From Paracoccaceae bacterium (lineage in GTDB: Bacteria > Pseudomonadota > Alphaproteobacteria > Rhodobacterales > Rhodobacteraceae), in contig JASMHC010000014.1 of NCBI GenBank assembly GCA_030750975.1, positions 1 through 64,000 on the forward strand: a DNA stretch of 64,000 nt. Direction: 5' to 3'. Of this stretch, positions 9,290 to 18,028 are shown piece by piece. The translations under genes and the position numbers were made by a program. The notes below the pieces were generated by a model. It was not told the origin of the DNA, ran no database searches, and was given only the letters and a program-made list of their open reading frames with translations. The stretch's first letter is position 1. Every line of letters begins with the position of its first letter.

Positions 9290-10127
9290 CCGTGAATCCC
9301 TTTTCGCGAACCTTTTTCAGTAGTGCAGCGCGTTCGGTCGTGTTCGCTGCGGGGCCAACCAAAACACGCCAGAATGTTTTTCCATTTGCCTGATATTCCT
9401 TGACCGTCGGAATAATACCGTCGGTCCGCATCGAGGTTGCGGTGTTTCGGGCATTGGCCTCAACGCCGAAAATGCCGATCTGAATATAGGGCTTGGCCAA
9501 GGATGTTGGCTGGGTCGGTGCCGGTTGTTCTGGTGCCGCTGTGGTCGTGACAATCGGCTCGGGGCCGCTGCCGGGCCGAGACTGTGGCGCCTCGGCGCCT
9601 GGCACGGCACTGTCGGACGCGCTGGCCGCAAATGCGCCAACCCCAGCCGGTTCTTCGGCCACGGTCGCAGGCGCAAGCTCGATCTCGCGTTTGCGCAGGG
9701 CCGTAACGGTCAACTCAACCGGTTGCCCGGCCAGCATTCCCAGCGCAGACGCGGCATCGGACGACACCTGAAGCCGCGGACCGGGCAGCGCCCGTTCGCG
9801 GATGAACAAGGAACCGATCACGAATTTCCCATTCGCGGCATTACGAACAATCACCTGTTCAGGGTCGATGGTGTCAGGATGCGCCACCCATATGCCGCCA
9901 AGCGAAGGCCGCCCATCCCATAAACCGTTTTCTGTGACCTGGAAAATTTCAGGCGCTTCGACTTCCTGTTCGATCACAGTGACCGTGGTTTCCTGTGGCG
10001 CATTCGGCGCTTGCGCGAACACCGCCAATTGCGAGGGGTCCTCGCATCCGGCCACCAATAACGCGCCGCCTAATAACGCGGCTATCTTTACGTGCTTTCT
10101 TTTGAGCACCATCAAAACCCTGCCCAT
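9267..10127 (-). CDS. SPOR-domain lipoprotein (RlpA-like middle region)
   Basis: From ATG 10127 the 286-residue product starts with a lipoprotein signal whose lipobox is LVAGC. A proline/glutamine-rich linker then leads to a C-terminal SPOR domain of about 75 residues (from KPYIQIGIFG to TDAYFVSG), which binds denuded glycan strands at the septum. The middle (VRNAANGKFVIGS to AASALGMLAGQPVELTV) resembles part of the RlpA double-psi barrel, but I do not see the catalytic aspartate region. I chose 10127 because an AAGGG site precedes it; 10112 is an alternative. It leads the minus-strand operon into dac, tmk and holB. Confidence 0.75.
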   Translation of the reverse strand: MGRVLMVLKRKHVKIAALLGGALLVAGCEDPSQLAVFAQAPNAPQETTVTVIEQEVEAPEIFQVTENGLWDGRPSLGGIWVAHPDTIDPEQVIVRNAANGKFVIGSLFIRERALPGPRLQVSSDAASALGMLAGQPVELTVTALRKREIELAPATVAEEPAGVGAFAASASDSAVPGAEAPQSRPGSGPEPIVTTTAAPEQPAPTQPTSLAKPYIQIGIFGVEANARNTATSMRTDGIIPTVKEYQANGKTFWRVLVGPAANTTERAALLKKVREKGFTDAYFVSG

Positions 10128-10300
10128 TGCCCTTGGCCCGAGGTTCCCCCGGAGTATTTCTGTTGCGGCGCCACTGTAACCGCGCAATTGGATCAAGGAA
10201 AGGACCGCGTCACAAACTATTGAATTCGGCAACCTCTTGCTTTTTTACCCCTTCACGGTCTTTCAGAATCAAATCAGAGGCGCTAAACCCCGTCGCTGTC

Positions 10301-10390
10301 GGAGGAGTGGCAGAGTGGTTGAATGCACCGGTCTTGAAAACCGACGTAGGTTAACGCCTACCGTGGGTTCGAATCCCACCTCCTCCGCCA
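10301..10390 (+). tRNA. tRNA-Ser (anticodon UGA)
   Basis: This 90-nt sequence folds as a class II tRNA. The acceptor GGAGGAG pairs with CTCCTCC. The anticodon loop CTTGAAA carries TGA, there is a long variable arm (stem GTAGG/CCTAC), the T loop is TTCGAAT, and the CCA is encoded. Confidence 0.95.
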
Positions 10391-10491
10391 TTTCAGGGCA
10401 TTGATGGAAACCTCCGGAAATCCAGACCAAGCATGTATTGTCTCGCTTTCTGCGCTTGCGGTCGTGGACATGAAAACTTGAGGTTTATACG

Positions 10492-10555
10492 TGGCGGGTC
10501 GCAGAGATCGAATCCGCACCCAATGCCTGGAACCCATTGGTGAACCCCAAAATAC
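10492..10555 (-). pseudogene. Decayed tRNA-Gly-like 3' half
   Basis: On the minus strand this stretch resembles the 3' half of the intact tRNA-Gly 136 bp away. It keeps TTCCA around the anticodon, the GGTGCGG segment, a 5-bp T arm (GCGGA/TCTGC, one wobble) with loop TTCGATC, and ACCCGC followed by CA. The matching 5' acceptor strand and D arm are absent and the anticodon loop would be 9 nt. I read it as a tRNA remnant, possibly left by integration or recombination at the tRNA gene. The surrounding 10391-10627 holds no other gene. Confidence 0.5.
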
Positions 10556-10627
10556 ACAATTAAATCATATCACTACACGCAACCGATGCCGTTTCTTCCA
10601 GATATTTTCAAGGATATGATTTCGTCT

Positions 10628-10701
10628 TGGAGCGGGTAGCGGGAATCGAACCCGCACCTTAAGCTTGGAAGGCTCTTATGATACCATTTCACCATACCCG
10701 C
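10628..10701 (-). tRNA. tRNA-Gly (anticodon UCC)
   Basis: This 74-nt cloverleaf on the minus strand has acceptor GCGGGTA pairing with TACCCGC, anticodon loop CTTCCAA (TCC), T arm GCGGG/CCCGC with loop TTCGATT, and an encoded CCA (TGG on the plus strand at 10628-10630). Confidence 0.95.
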
Positions 10702-10903
10702 CAAGACGTCCGGCTAAGTAAAACACCATTTTTCCAACGTCAATAGACGCTTGATAAAAATGAACCATTCACTTTGCGGCGCGACACTAAAAACCAGTTA
10801 GCCTTCGCCTTGTTGCGAAAGGACCTGGAATATCAGGGTCCGTTCACGCCGCCTGACCAACGAAAATCAAAGCCCAATTATCTTCAATATTGCGTAAATC
10901 GAC

Positions 10904-11386
10904 TTACTCAACCTTCAAAACCCAATTTGGGTCGGATTGCAGGGTTCCAAGCAATTCCAAAAGAGAGCTTTTGTTGTATCGGCAGGTGAAAAACTCAGGT
11001 TTGTCGTCACAGTCAAGTTCCGCCGTCGCGCAGGAAAATTCGGCCACAGACAACGGGCAGTAGGTGTCTTGATCTTCGCCCTCAAGCAAAACGCTTCCGG
11101 GTGCATCATAGACCCGAACCTGGTTGATCGCGTTTAGAGGCATGCGCATTACCATTGTATCCGTAACGCTTCTGGCGGGAACACCGGGTTCGGACCATTC
11201 GACGATCGTTTGATAATATTGGTGAATTTCCAGAACCCCCTGATCGAGGCGCATCAGGTTTCCGACCGGTCGTGTCCAGAACCCTCGTTCAATCTGACCC
11301 AAGTCGTCAGAGATCACCTGAGCATGCAGCGGCGCTGAAATGACAAAAGCGATGGCCGCAAGGGGCAGGAATTGTCTAAGTTTCAT
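10904..11386 (-). CDS. Secreted protein of unknown function
   Basis: This 160-residue product has a clear Sec signal peptide (MKLRQFLPLAAIAFVISAPLHA, cleavage likely after HAQ or ALHA). The mature part has several cysteines (YCPL, FSCA, LDCDD, FTCRY) that could form disulfides in the periplasm. I do not recognise the family. It is the last of three minus-strand genes (12458 to 10904) that all encode exported proteins, and lies beside tRNA-Gly. A start preceded by AAGGAGTGATG-type sequence (gagtgatgaggc upstream) supports the ATG at 11386. Confidence 0.7.
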   Translation of the reverse strand: MKLRQFLPLAAIAFVISAPLHAQVISDDLGQIERGFWTRPVGNLMRLDQGVLEIHQYYQTIVEWSEPGVPARSVTDTMVMRMPLNAINQVRVYDAPGSVLLEGEDQDTYCPLSVAEFSCATAELDCDDKPEFFTCRYNKSSLLELLGTLQSDPNWVLKVE

Positions 11387-11412
11387 GCCTCATCACTCCT
11401 TAATGATTGCCA

Positions 11413-12018
11413 TCAGTACAGCCCGTTTTCAGGCAGCGTATAGACCGTTTCTTCATCGTCAAATGTCACAGTAAACCGGTCTGAAAGCCACTCGACTTCC
11501 GCCAGATCGCAGTAATAGTAGTTTTGCTCGACCGTGGTCCCATCGTTTTGCTCGATGTAACGCGCCCCGGATACGAATGTGCTGTACATCGGGTTGGCAA
11601 TCAGCGCGCTCGTCAAGGTGTCAACAACCGCAATTCGGGTAAACTCTGCCATGGCACTCGTTCCAGCCGCGCCCGAGAAATAGTGCAGCACACCAATACG
11701 CCCGTCATAAATCGGCGGAAAATACCAATCCAACACGGCAATATCCACCGCCCCGTCAATCTCAAGCCAGATTTCAATGGGGGACATAAGTGCCGAGGCG
11801 TCTGTCATCAGTGTTGCCCGGTGCATCCATTCATTTTCATCCAGAACCACGCTCCAGTTCTGGGCGATATCTTCATTCGCGGTGGTGTCGGGACACTGGG
11901 TGTTCGACTCAGCCAAAACCGTGCCCGATAGGTAGAGCGGCAGAATGAACACGCCCAAACCCATCGAACTGGCGAATTTCACAAAAGGATTGGGTGAATT
12001 CCTGAATTTGGCTGTCAT
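11413..12018 (-). CDS. Secreted protein of unknown function
   Basis: This 201-residue product has an N-terminal basic stretch and hydrophobic segment ending SGTVLAES, read as a signal peptide. The mature part is acidic and rich in aromatic residues (VLDWYFPPIYDGR, EQNYYYCDLAEVEWL), suggesting a beta-rich periplasmic domain. No family is recognised. The start overlaps the stop of the upstream gene by 4 nt, and the downstream secreted gene starts 26 nt after its stop, so the three are likely one operon. Confidence 0.7.
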   Translation of the reverse strand: MTAKFRNSPNPFVKFASSMGLGVFILPLYLSGTVLAESNTQCPDTTANEDIAQNWSVVLDENEWMHRATLMTDASALMSPIEIWLEIDGAVDIAVLDWYFPPIYDGRIGVLHYFSGAAGTSAMAEFTRIAVVDTLTSALIANPMYSTFVSGARYIEQNDGTTVEQNYYYCDLAEVEWLSDRFTVTFDDEETVYTLPENGLY

Positions 12019-12458
12019 TTGATATCCTGCGGCTGATTGATGTCACATGTCCCGTAATGGGCAAGCTTTGTAACCCAATCGCGGTTGGCGTAAAAATTCA
12101 TAATCGTCACGATCTCGCCCGAGGCCTTGTTTACCACTATGTCATGGGTGATCTTTGCGGGCGATTGCCCAGACTCACAAAAAGCATAATACGAACTGTC
12201 CGAGGAAAACGCTTTCACAATTTCATCACAGAAATCTGGCGCCAGTTGGCCATCGTTGAGGTCAAGCTCAAACCGCGTTTTTTCCCTGTTTCGGCGGGTC
12301 ACATCTGGATTGTTTCCCAGGTTTATCGTCGCGGAATAGGCGCATTTTAACGGGCCGGATTGATGGTCCGCGACATTTGCGGCAAGCCTTTCACTAAGGG
12401 CAAAAAGAAAGACCACGGCAAACCCAAACGACAAATAAGTTGACTTTGATTGCGTCAT
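12015..12458 (-). CDS. Secreted protein of unknown function
   Basis: I start this 147-residue product at ATG 12458, which has an AGG site 7 nt upstream; the frame is open to 12512 but the extra residues break the signal peptide. The N-terminus (STYLSFGFAVVFLFALSERLAA) is a signal sequence. The mature part contains three cysteines (LKCAY, DFCDE, FCESG) and ends QPQDIK. I do not recognise it. It is the first gene of the three-gene exported set; the promoter presumably lies in 12459-12551. Confidence 0.65.
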   Translation of the reverse strand: MTQSKSTYLSFGFAVVFLFALSERLAANVADHQSGPLKCAYSATINLGNNPDVTRRNREKTRFELDLNDGQLAPDFCDEIVKAFSSDSSYYAFCESGQSPAKITHDIVVNKASGEIVTIMNFYANRDWVTKLAHYGTCDINQPQDIK

Positions 12459-12551
12459 TAGTACCTGCCCGTCCGCCAGAATTTCAGTCTGCTCACAATT
12501 CAGGATTAGCATATTTGCACTTGCATGCCATGCATAACGCCAATTCCGGCT

Positions 12552-13997
12552 TCACATCCGCCGCAACCAAAGTTTCGCACGAACCCCGGCTGGTCCGTCC
12601 TCAAATTCGATACGACCACCATGTTGGCGGGCGACTGTCGCGACAATCGTTAATCCAAGGCCAAATCCCGTTACCGTATCCGTGTTCTTGCCGCGTTCAA
12701 ACGGGGACAAAAGCGCCTCCATTTCAGCAGCCGAGCTTTCGCCGCCTTCGTCATCCACAGTGACAACTGCCCAGGCAGAATCCGCGTATAGTGACACCGA
12801 GGCCCGACGTCCGTATTTCAGAGCGTTGTCAATCAGATTTGAAATCGCCCGACGCACCGCAATCGGCCGAGCATACATCAAAAGCTTCGAAGTATCGCCC
12901 AAGGCCACCGAGCCAGAGCGCGGGGCAAATACAGATCGTTGGGCTGTGACCTGCACGGGGTCCGTCGTTTTCAGGGTCACGGGATGCCCTGTGTCCTGGT
13001 AATCCGCCACCAATGCCTCAACCAGTGAGGTCAGCGACAGTTTGCGGGGATCCTCGCTGTTAAGCTCGGATCGCGTATAGGTCAGCACGCTTTCGATTAT
13101 TCCGGTCATTTGGTCGATATCGGCTTCAAGCTTCTCGCGCATTTCCTGATCTTCGATCAAGGCCGTTCTCAACCGAAGGCGGGTTGCAGGCGTGCCCAGA
13201 TCGTGGCTGACCCCCGAAAGCACAATCGCCCTTTGTGACAACTGGTTGCGTTCTTCTTCGAGATACTGGTTCACGGCCTGAACGATATCGGCAAGCTCGC
13301 TTGGTCCGGTTGTTTCATAGCTGTCCGGACCGCCGGTCAGCTGACGGGCGCGAAGTTGGCGGGAAAAGCGCTCGAAAGTTTCGGATGTGTTTCCGATCTG
13401 AGTAACCAGAACCGCCAACACGACAATTAATACAACAATAGCCGCAAGCCTGTTGTCGCGCGGGGCCGCGTCGCAACCCCAAACCTCGAAGCCATTGACG
13501 CGCATCCAGGGGCGGCCTTCGGGCTGAACATAGATCAACGGGTCGCTGCAATAGGTTGCCAGCAATCGGGTCAACTCGCCGAATTGTAGGGCTGGCGCGC
13601 GAAATTCATCCGCGGCGATTTCGGCAACGCGGTATTGAAGCCGGTCCGACGCAATCGCAAGTTTCATGCCCGACGTAGCGGTCGGATCAACAGAAGACTC
13701 GGTAAGGGACAGGATCGTCACATAGGCCGGACGCGGGGCATCGGAGATCTGCTCGAAACGGCCTGAATCGGCAAGATCAATATCCGCGGCCGCAAGTTGG
13801 GAAATTTCGATACCCGGAACGGATTTGCCGCGTTCCAAAGCATGATAAACCTCGACACCGGTTGAATAGGCATTTGTCAGGTGGCGGCTCCAGCTCAGGT
13901 TGGACTGAAACCAGACAGCCCCTGCACTGCCCCCCGCAAGCAATGCGACAACAACCCAGATCGTGGACAATGTTCTAAGGCGCAGATTGGTGGCCAT
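12552..13997 (-). CDS. Membrane sensor histidine kinase (EnvZ-like)
   Basis: This is a 481-residue transmembrane kinase. It has an N-terminal helix (residues 12-32), a periplasmic sensor region of about 150 residues, a second helix (RLAAIVVLIVVLAVLVTQIG), a HAMP-like linker, and a dimerisation region with the phospho-acceptor His in SGVSHDLGTPATRLR. The ATPase domain has the N box (NLIDNALKYG), a G1-like DDEGG and a G2 GFGLGL. The H-box reads SHDLGTP rather than the commoner SHELRTP, a variant found in EnvZ-type kinases. Its start overlaps the stop of the response regulator gene by 1 nt. Confidence 0.92.
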   Translation of the reverse strand: MATNLRLRTLSTIWVVVALLAGGSAGAVWFQSNLSWSRHLTNAYSTGVEVYHALERGKSVPGIEISQLAAADIDLADSGRFEQISDAPRPAYVTILSLTESSVDPTATSGMKLAIASDRLQYRVAEIAADEFRAPALQFGELTRLLATYCSDPLIYVQPEGRPWMRVNGFEVWGCDAAPRDNRLAAIVVLIVVLAVLVTQIGNTSETFERFSRQLRARQLTGGPDSYETTGPSELADIVQAVNQYLEEERNQLSQRAIVLSGVSHDLGTPATRLRLRTALIEDQEMREKLEADIDQMTGIIESVLTYTRSELNSEDPRKLSLTSLVEALVADYQDTGHPVTLKTTDPVQVTAQRSVFAPRSGSVALGDTSKLLMYARPIAVRRAISNLIDNALKYGRRASVSLYADSAWAVVTVDDEGGESSAAEMEALLSPFERGKNTDTVTGFGLGLTIVATVARQHGGRIEFEDGPAGVRAKLWLRRM

Positions 13998-14731
13998 CAG
14001 ATATCCTGCACGATGACATCGGCAAAAAACACATAGCCTGTTCCGCGTTCAGTCCGGATCATCTCTGGCGCTTTGGGGTCCGCCTCGATCTTTGTTCGCA
14101 ATCGCCCCACCAGCACATCAATTGCCCGCCCGGTCGCCTCGGCCTTCCCGACCTCGCCGGTGACATCCAATGCCGAGGCGATTTCTTCCCGTGTCAGCGG
14201 AATATGCGGGTTTGCCAGAAACACCTTTAACAATCCCGTCTCGCGTTGCGACAAGGATACTTCATACCCTCCGGGGGCGGTCACGACGTCCTGCTTGCCG
14301 TCAAATGTCCAGTCGTTGAACCGAAATGTCTGGGTGCGGCGCCTGTAGGCCAGCGATGAGGTGCGCTGTGCCCGCTGAAGCACCGCCTTGACGCGGGCCA
14401 GCAAAAGCTGGGGGTTAAAGGGCTTGGCAACATAATCATCCGCCCCGACCTCATAACCTTTCATTCGGTGACGATCCGCCGAAAGCGCGGAAATGAAGAT
14501 GATCGGAACATCCTGATCCTGACGCAGGCTTTGGCAGATTTCGATACCGTTCTCGTCACCCAGCATGATATCCAGCAAGATCAGGTCAATCCGCTCGGCC
14601 GTCAGATGCTTGCGGATATCCATTTCGCTGACCGCAGGCAGCGTGATAAAGCCGTTCTGCCGCATGAATTGCGTCAGCATCGTCCGCATATCCGGATCAT
14701 CATCGACCACCAGAAGGCGTGGAATCGCCAT
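13997..14731 (-). CDS. OmpR-family response regulator
   Basis: This 244-residue protein has an N-terminal receiver (acidic pocket VVDDDPD, phospho-acceptor Asp54 in LLDIMLGDENG, conserved YVAKPF) and a C-terminal winged helix ending in the GRLRTKIE...IRTERGTGYVF signature. It is coupled to the downstream histidine kinase gene. The 224-bp region to the divergent ABC transporter carries phased TGTAACA repeats that are a plausible binding site for this regulator, but that link is inference. Confidence 0.95.
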   Translation of the reverse strand: MAIPRLLVVDDDPDMRTMLTQFMRQNGFITLPAVSEMDIRKHLTAERIDLILLDIMLGDENGIEICQSLRQDQDVPIIFISALSADRHRMKGYEVGADDYVAKPFNPQLLLARVKAVLQRAQRTSSLAYRRRTQTFRFNDWTFDGKQDVVTAPGGYEVSLSQRETGLLKVFLANPHIPLTREEIASALDVTGEVGKAEATGRAIDVLVGRLRTKIEADPKAPEMIRTERGTGYVFFADVIVQDI

Positions 14732-14781
14732 GTGTCTTTCCCCTTATGCCCAGCTTTTCGCCGTCTTTTAATCCAACTGAA

Positions 14782-14828
14782 TGTAACAACATGCAACAAA
14801 TTCAAGGACAAGGTAACATGCTGTAACA
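14782..14828 (+). promoter_or_regulatory. Four helically phased TGTAACA-type direct repeats
   Basis: Four heptamers stand in one orientation: TGTAACA at 14782, TGCAACA at 14792, GGTAACA at 14812 and TGTAACA at 14822. Start-to-start spacings are 10, 20 and 10 bp, so all lie on one face of the helix. OmpR/PhoB-family regulators are known to bind tandem direct repeats of this spacing. The site lies between the response regulator gene (start 14731, minus) and the ABC operon (start 14956, plus). Confidence 0.55.
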
Positions 14829-14955
14829 GAACGCGGGAAAATCATTCATCCGGCCCTCAAATTGGCGCTTTGCTTGGTTGTTTGAAAGGGCCGCTTGCCC
14901 ATGATGACCGCAACGCCACCGAGGAGGGTGGTGTTTAATTGGGAGGATATACCTT

Positions 14956-16200
14956 ATGAAAATGACCGCATTCGCGGCAGTCTCGTCGATTGCCCTTTTC
15001 TCGGCTTCCAGCGTATTGGCCAATCCAGAGGCAGAAGTTCTGCACTGGTGGACATCGGGCGGTGAAGCGAAATCAGTTGCCGTTCTTCAGCAGGAATTCG
15101 CTGATAATGGCGGCACATGGACCGATATGCCGGTTGCCGGCGGCGGCGGTGACGCGGCCATGACCGCGCTTCGCGCCCGCGTTCTTGCTGGTAACGCGCC
15201 AACAGCCGTACAGTTGAAAGGCCCGGCCATTCAGGAATGGTATGAAGAAGGTGTTCTGGCCGATATCTCGTCGGTTGCCGAGGCCGAAGGATGGGCCGAC
15301 GTGCTGCCAGCCTCGATCGCGGATCACATGAAATGTGACGGCACATGGTGCGCCGCCCCTGTGAACGTTCACCGGGTGGACTGGATCTGGGCAAACACTG
15401 ACGTTCTGGAAGCCAACGACATCGAAATGCCAACAAGCTGGGACGAATTCAACGCCGCGGCTGAAAAGCTGATGGCCGCAGGGGTGATCCCGCTGGCGCA
15501 TGGTGGTCAGGCCTGGCAGGATGCAACGGTATTTGAAGCCGTTGCTCTTGGAATTCTGGGCGCGGACGGTTTCCGCAAAGCTTTCGTTGAGCTTGACGAA
15601 GCCACTCTGACTTCGGACGAAATGATCGCTGTATTCGACCAAATGCGCACGATGCGCGGCTTTGTCGATCCAAACTTCTCGGGCCGCGACTGGAATCTGG
15701 CGACGGCAATGGTGATGAACGGCGAAGCCGCTTTCCAGATCATGGGCGACTGGGCCAAGGGCGAATTCATGGCCGCTGGCAAAGTGCCGGGCGAAGATTT
15801 CCTTTGCGCATCCACACCGGGTGACGGCTTCCTTTACAACGTAGACAGCTTTGCCATGTTTGACGTGGACGGCGAAGACAAGAAAGCCGGTCAGGACCTG
15901 CTGGCCAAGCTGATTGTCGGGGAAAGCTTCCAAGAGGTGTTCAACCTGAACAAAGGCTCGATCCCGGCTCGTACCGACGTTTCCCTGGATGCGTTTGACA
16001 GCTGTGCGCTTTTGTCCTCTGCCGACATGCAGGCAAGCTCGGACAACGGGTCGCTTCTGCCGTCCTATGCCCATGGCATGGCCCTGCGCGGTGCCCAGTC
16101 CGGTGCAATCACCGACGTTGTGACCGCACATTTCAACTCGGATATGTCGTCGGCTGAAGCCGTCGCTCAGCTGGCTCAGGCCGTCGCCAACAGCTATTGA
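14956..16200 (+). CDS. Sugar ABC transporter substrate-binding protein (glucose/mannose type)
   Basis: This 414-residue periplasmic solute-binding protein has a Sec signal (cleavage near VLANP). The segments EVLHWWTSGGEAKSV, VAGGGGDAAMTALRARVLAG and PVNVHRVDWIWAN place it with the GtsA-like glucose/mannose-binding cluster rather than maltose- or glycerol-phosphate-binding proteins. A GGGAGG site precedes ATG 14956. It leads an operon with two permeases and an ATPase; a hairpin after its stop probably lets it be expressed in excess. Confidence 0.9.
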   Translation: MKMTAFAAVSSIALFSASSVLANPEAEVLHWWTSGGEAKSVAVLQQEFADNGGTWTDMPVAGGGGDAAMTALRARVLAGNAPTAVQLKGPAIQEWYEEGVLADISSVAEAEGWADVLPASIADHMKCDGTWCAAPVNVHRVDWIWANTDVLEANDIEMPTSWDEFNAAAEKLMAAGVIPLAHGGQAWQDATVFEAVALGILGADGFRKAFVELDEATLTSDEMIAVFDQMRTMRGFVDPNFSGRDWNLATAMVMNGEAAFQIMGDWAKGEFMAAGKVPGEDFLCASTPGDGFLYNVDSFAMFDVDGEDKKAGQDLLAKLIVGESFQEVFNLNKGSIPARTDVSLDAFDSCALLSSADMQASSDNGSLLPSYAHGMALRGAQSGAITDVVTAHFNSDMSSAEAVAQLAQAVANSY

Positions 16201-16209
16201 TCCGACCCT

Positions 16210-16250
16210 GCTCTGCCCGGTCTCCCTGTGTCGGGCAGAGCATTTTATTT
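16210..16250 (+). terminator. Intra-operon hairpin with T-rich tail
   Basis: GCTCTGCCCG (16210-16219) pairs perfectly with CGGGCAGAGC (16232-16241) around a 12-nt loop and is followed by ATTTTATTTT. It lies between the binding-protein stop and the first permease. This is the usual place for an attenuator or mRNA-stabilising stem that raises the ratio of binding protein to permease. Confidence 0.75.
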
Positions 16251-16261
16251 TGGAGTTTCCA

Positions 16262-17137
16262 ATGTCTGAATGGCTTGAAAACCACCTTCCCAAAATTGTC
16301 CTCGCACCCTCATTCATCGGCGTTTTGGTGTTTGTCTACGGGTTCATCGCTTGGACAGCCTGGGTGTCCCTGACGCGGTCAAAATTGCTGCCGCGATACG
16401 AGATCAAGGGCTTCGTTCAATACGAAAAGCTGTTTGATTCACCCCGCTGGGACACGGCGATGAACAACCTGTTCATCTTTGGTACGCTTTTCATCGTTAT
16501 CGCCATGGTGCTTGGTCTTTTGCTGGCCATCATGCTGGATCAGAAAATCCGCACCGAAGGCGTTATCCGCACCATCTATCTTTATCCGATGGCGCTTTCC
16601 ATGATTGTCACCGGTACCGCATGGAAATGGATCCTCAACCCCGGTCTTGGCATCGAAGCCACCGTGCGCGGATGGGGATACGAGAATTTTAGTTTCGACT
16701 GGGTCGTAAACCCCGACTACGCGATCTACACGATCGTACTGGCCGCGGTCTGGCAAAGCTCGGGCTTTGTAATGGCGCTGTTTCTGGCGGGCCTCAGATC
16801 GGTTGATGGCGAAATCATCAAGGCCGCGCAAGTTGACGGAATCCCGACATGGCGCATTTATTCGGCGATCATCATCCCGTCGATGGCACCGATTTTTCTG
16901 TCGGCCTTCATCGTGCTTGCCCATCTGGCAATCAAAATCTTCGACCTTGTGATTGCTCTGACCGGCGGAGGCCCCGGCTATGCGACCGATCTTCCGGCCA
17001 CCTACATGTACGCAATGGCGTTTTCGCGCGGTGATATCGGTCAGGCGGCATCGTCTGCGATGATCATGATGCTTGTCGTGTTCACCATTGTCGTGCCTTA
17101 CCTTTATTCCGAACTGAGGAGCAAGAATGATGGCTGA
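16262..17137 (+). CDS. Sugar ABC transporter permease (MalF/GtsB type)
   Basis: This 291-residue inner-membrane subunit has six hydrophobic segments and the EAA loop motif (IIKAAQVDGIPTWRIYSAIIIPSM) that docks to the ATPase. The FDLVIALTGGGPGYATDLPATYMY segment is typical of sugar permeases of this subfamily. ATG 16262 sits after a TTGGAG site; the TTG at 16250 would place the site inside the gene. It overlaps the next permease by 11 nt. Confidence 0.92.
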   Translation: MSEWLENHLPKIVLAPSFIGVLVFVYGFIAWTAWVSLTRSKLLPRYEIKGFVQYEKLFDSPRWDTAMNNLFIFGTLFIVIAMVLGLLLAIMLDQKIRTEGVIRTIYLYPMALSMIVTGTAWKWILNPGLGIEATVRGWGYENFSFDWVVNPDYAIYTIVLAAVWQSSGFVMALFLAGLRSVDGEIIKAAQVDGIPTWRIYSAIIIPSMAPIFLSAFIVLAHLAIKIFDLVIALTGGGPGYATDLPATYMYAMAFSRGDIGQAASSAMIMMLVVFTIVVPYLYSELRSKNDG

Positions 17138-18023
17138 TCTTTCGCTCAACCAATCCGCTTCGGAGGCCAATTTCGGAAAGATCGCGCTGCGCTGGCTGCT
17201 TTACGCCCTGCTTGGCCTGTTTGCGCTCTACTATCTGCTGCCGCTTTTCGTGATGGTCACGACCTCGTTGAAAAGTCTTGAGGAAATCCGCACGGGTAGC
17301 CTTGTGACCCTACCGCGCGAAGTCACGTTCGATGCCTGGAAAACCGCCTGGTCGGGCGCCTGCACCGGCATTCAATGCGAAGGCTTGCGCCCGTATTTCT
17401 GGAATTCCGTTTTGCTGGCCGTTCCCGCCGTATTCCTGTCGACACTGATCGGTGCCCTGAACGGATATGTTGTGGCCCAATGGAAGTTCAAAGGCGCGAA
17501 CCTGATCTTTTCGCTGATGCTGTTTGGGTGTTTCATCCCGTTTCAGGTCGTCCTTCTGCCCATGGCGCGTATGCTTGGCCTGATGGGCATCGCAGGCACT
17601 ATTCCGGGGCTGATCTTTGTTCATGTCATTTACGGTATCGGGTTCACCACTCTGTTTTTCCGCAATTACTACGTGACAATTCCATCGGAACTGGTGAAAG
17701 CCGCCAAGGTTGACGGGGCGAATTTCTTTCGGATTTTCTGGTCGATCTTCCTGCCGCTGTCGCTGCCGATCATTGTTGTGACCGTCATCTGGCAATTCAC
17801 CCAAATCTGGAACGACTTCCTGTTCGGAGTGTCCTTCAGTCAGGCAGGCACGCAACCGATCACCGTTGCCTTGAACAACATCGTCAATTCAACAACCGGC
17901 GTGAAGGAATACAACGTCGATATGGCCGCCGCCATTATCGCCGCGCTTCCCACACTTTTCGTCTATGTCGTTGCCGGCAAATATTTCATCCGCGGCCTGA
18001 CCGCCGGATCAGTAAAGGGATAA
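17127..18023 (+). CDS. Sugar ABC transporter permease (MalG/GtsC type)
   Basis: This is the 298-residue second permease of the importer. The EAA motif reads ELVKAAKVDGANFFRIFWSI, and the C-terminus AGKYFIRGLTAGSVKG is characteristic of MalG-type subunits. The CTGIQCEGLRPYFWNS loop is typical of GtsC-like glucose permeases. Start codons overlap the previous permease; the ATPase follows after 5 nt. Confidence 0.92.
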   Translation: MMADLSLNQSASEANFGKIALRWLLYALLGLFALYYLLPLFVMVTTSLKSLEEIRTGSLVTLPREVTFDAWKTAWSGACTGIQCEGLRPYFWNSVLLAVPAVFLSTLIGALNGYVVAQWKFKGANLIFSLMLFGCFIPFQVVLLPMARMLGLMGIAGTIPGLIFVHVIYGIGFTTLFFRNYYVTIPSELVKAAKVDGANFFRIFWSIFLPLSLPIIVVTVIWQFTQIWNDFLFGVSFSQAGTQPITVALNNIVNSTTGVKEYNVDMAAAIIAALPTLFVYVVAGKYFIRGLTAGSVKG

Positions 18024-18028
18024 GTCAG

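Noticed and set aside
10774-10989. Plus-strand ORF beside tRNA-Gly
   Set aside because: It has no ribosome-binding site or recognisable domain and overlaps the 3' end of the better-supported secreted gene on the other strand.
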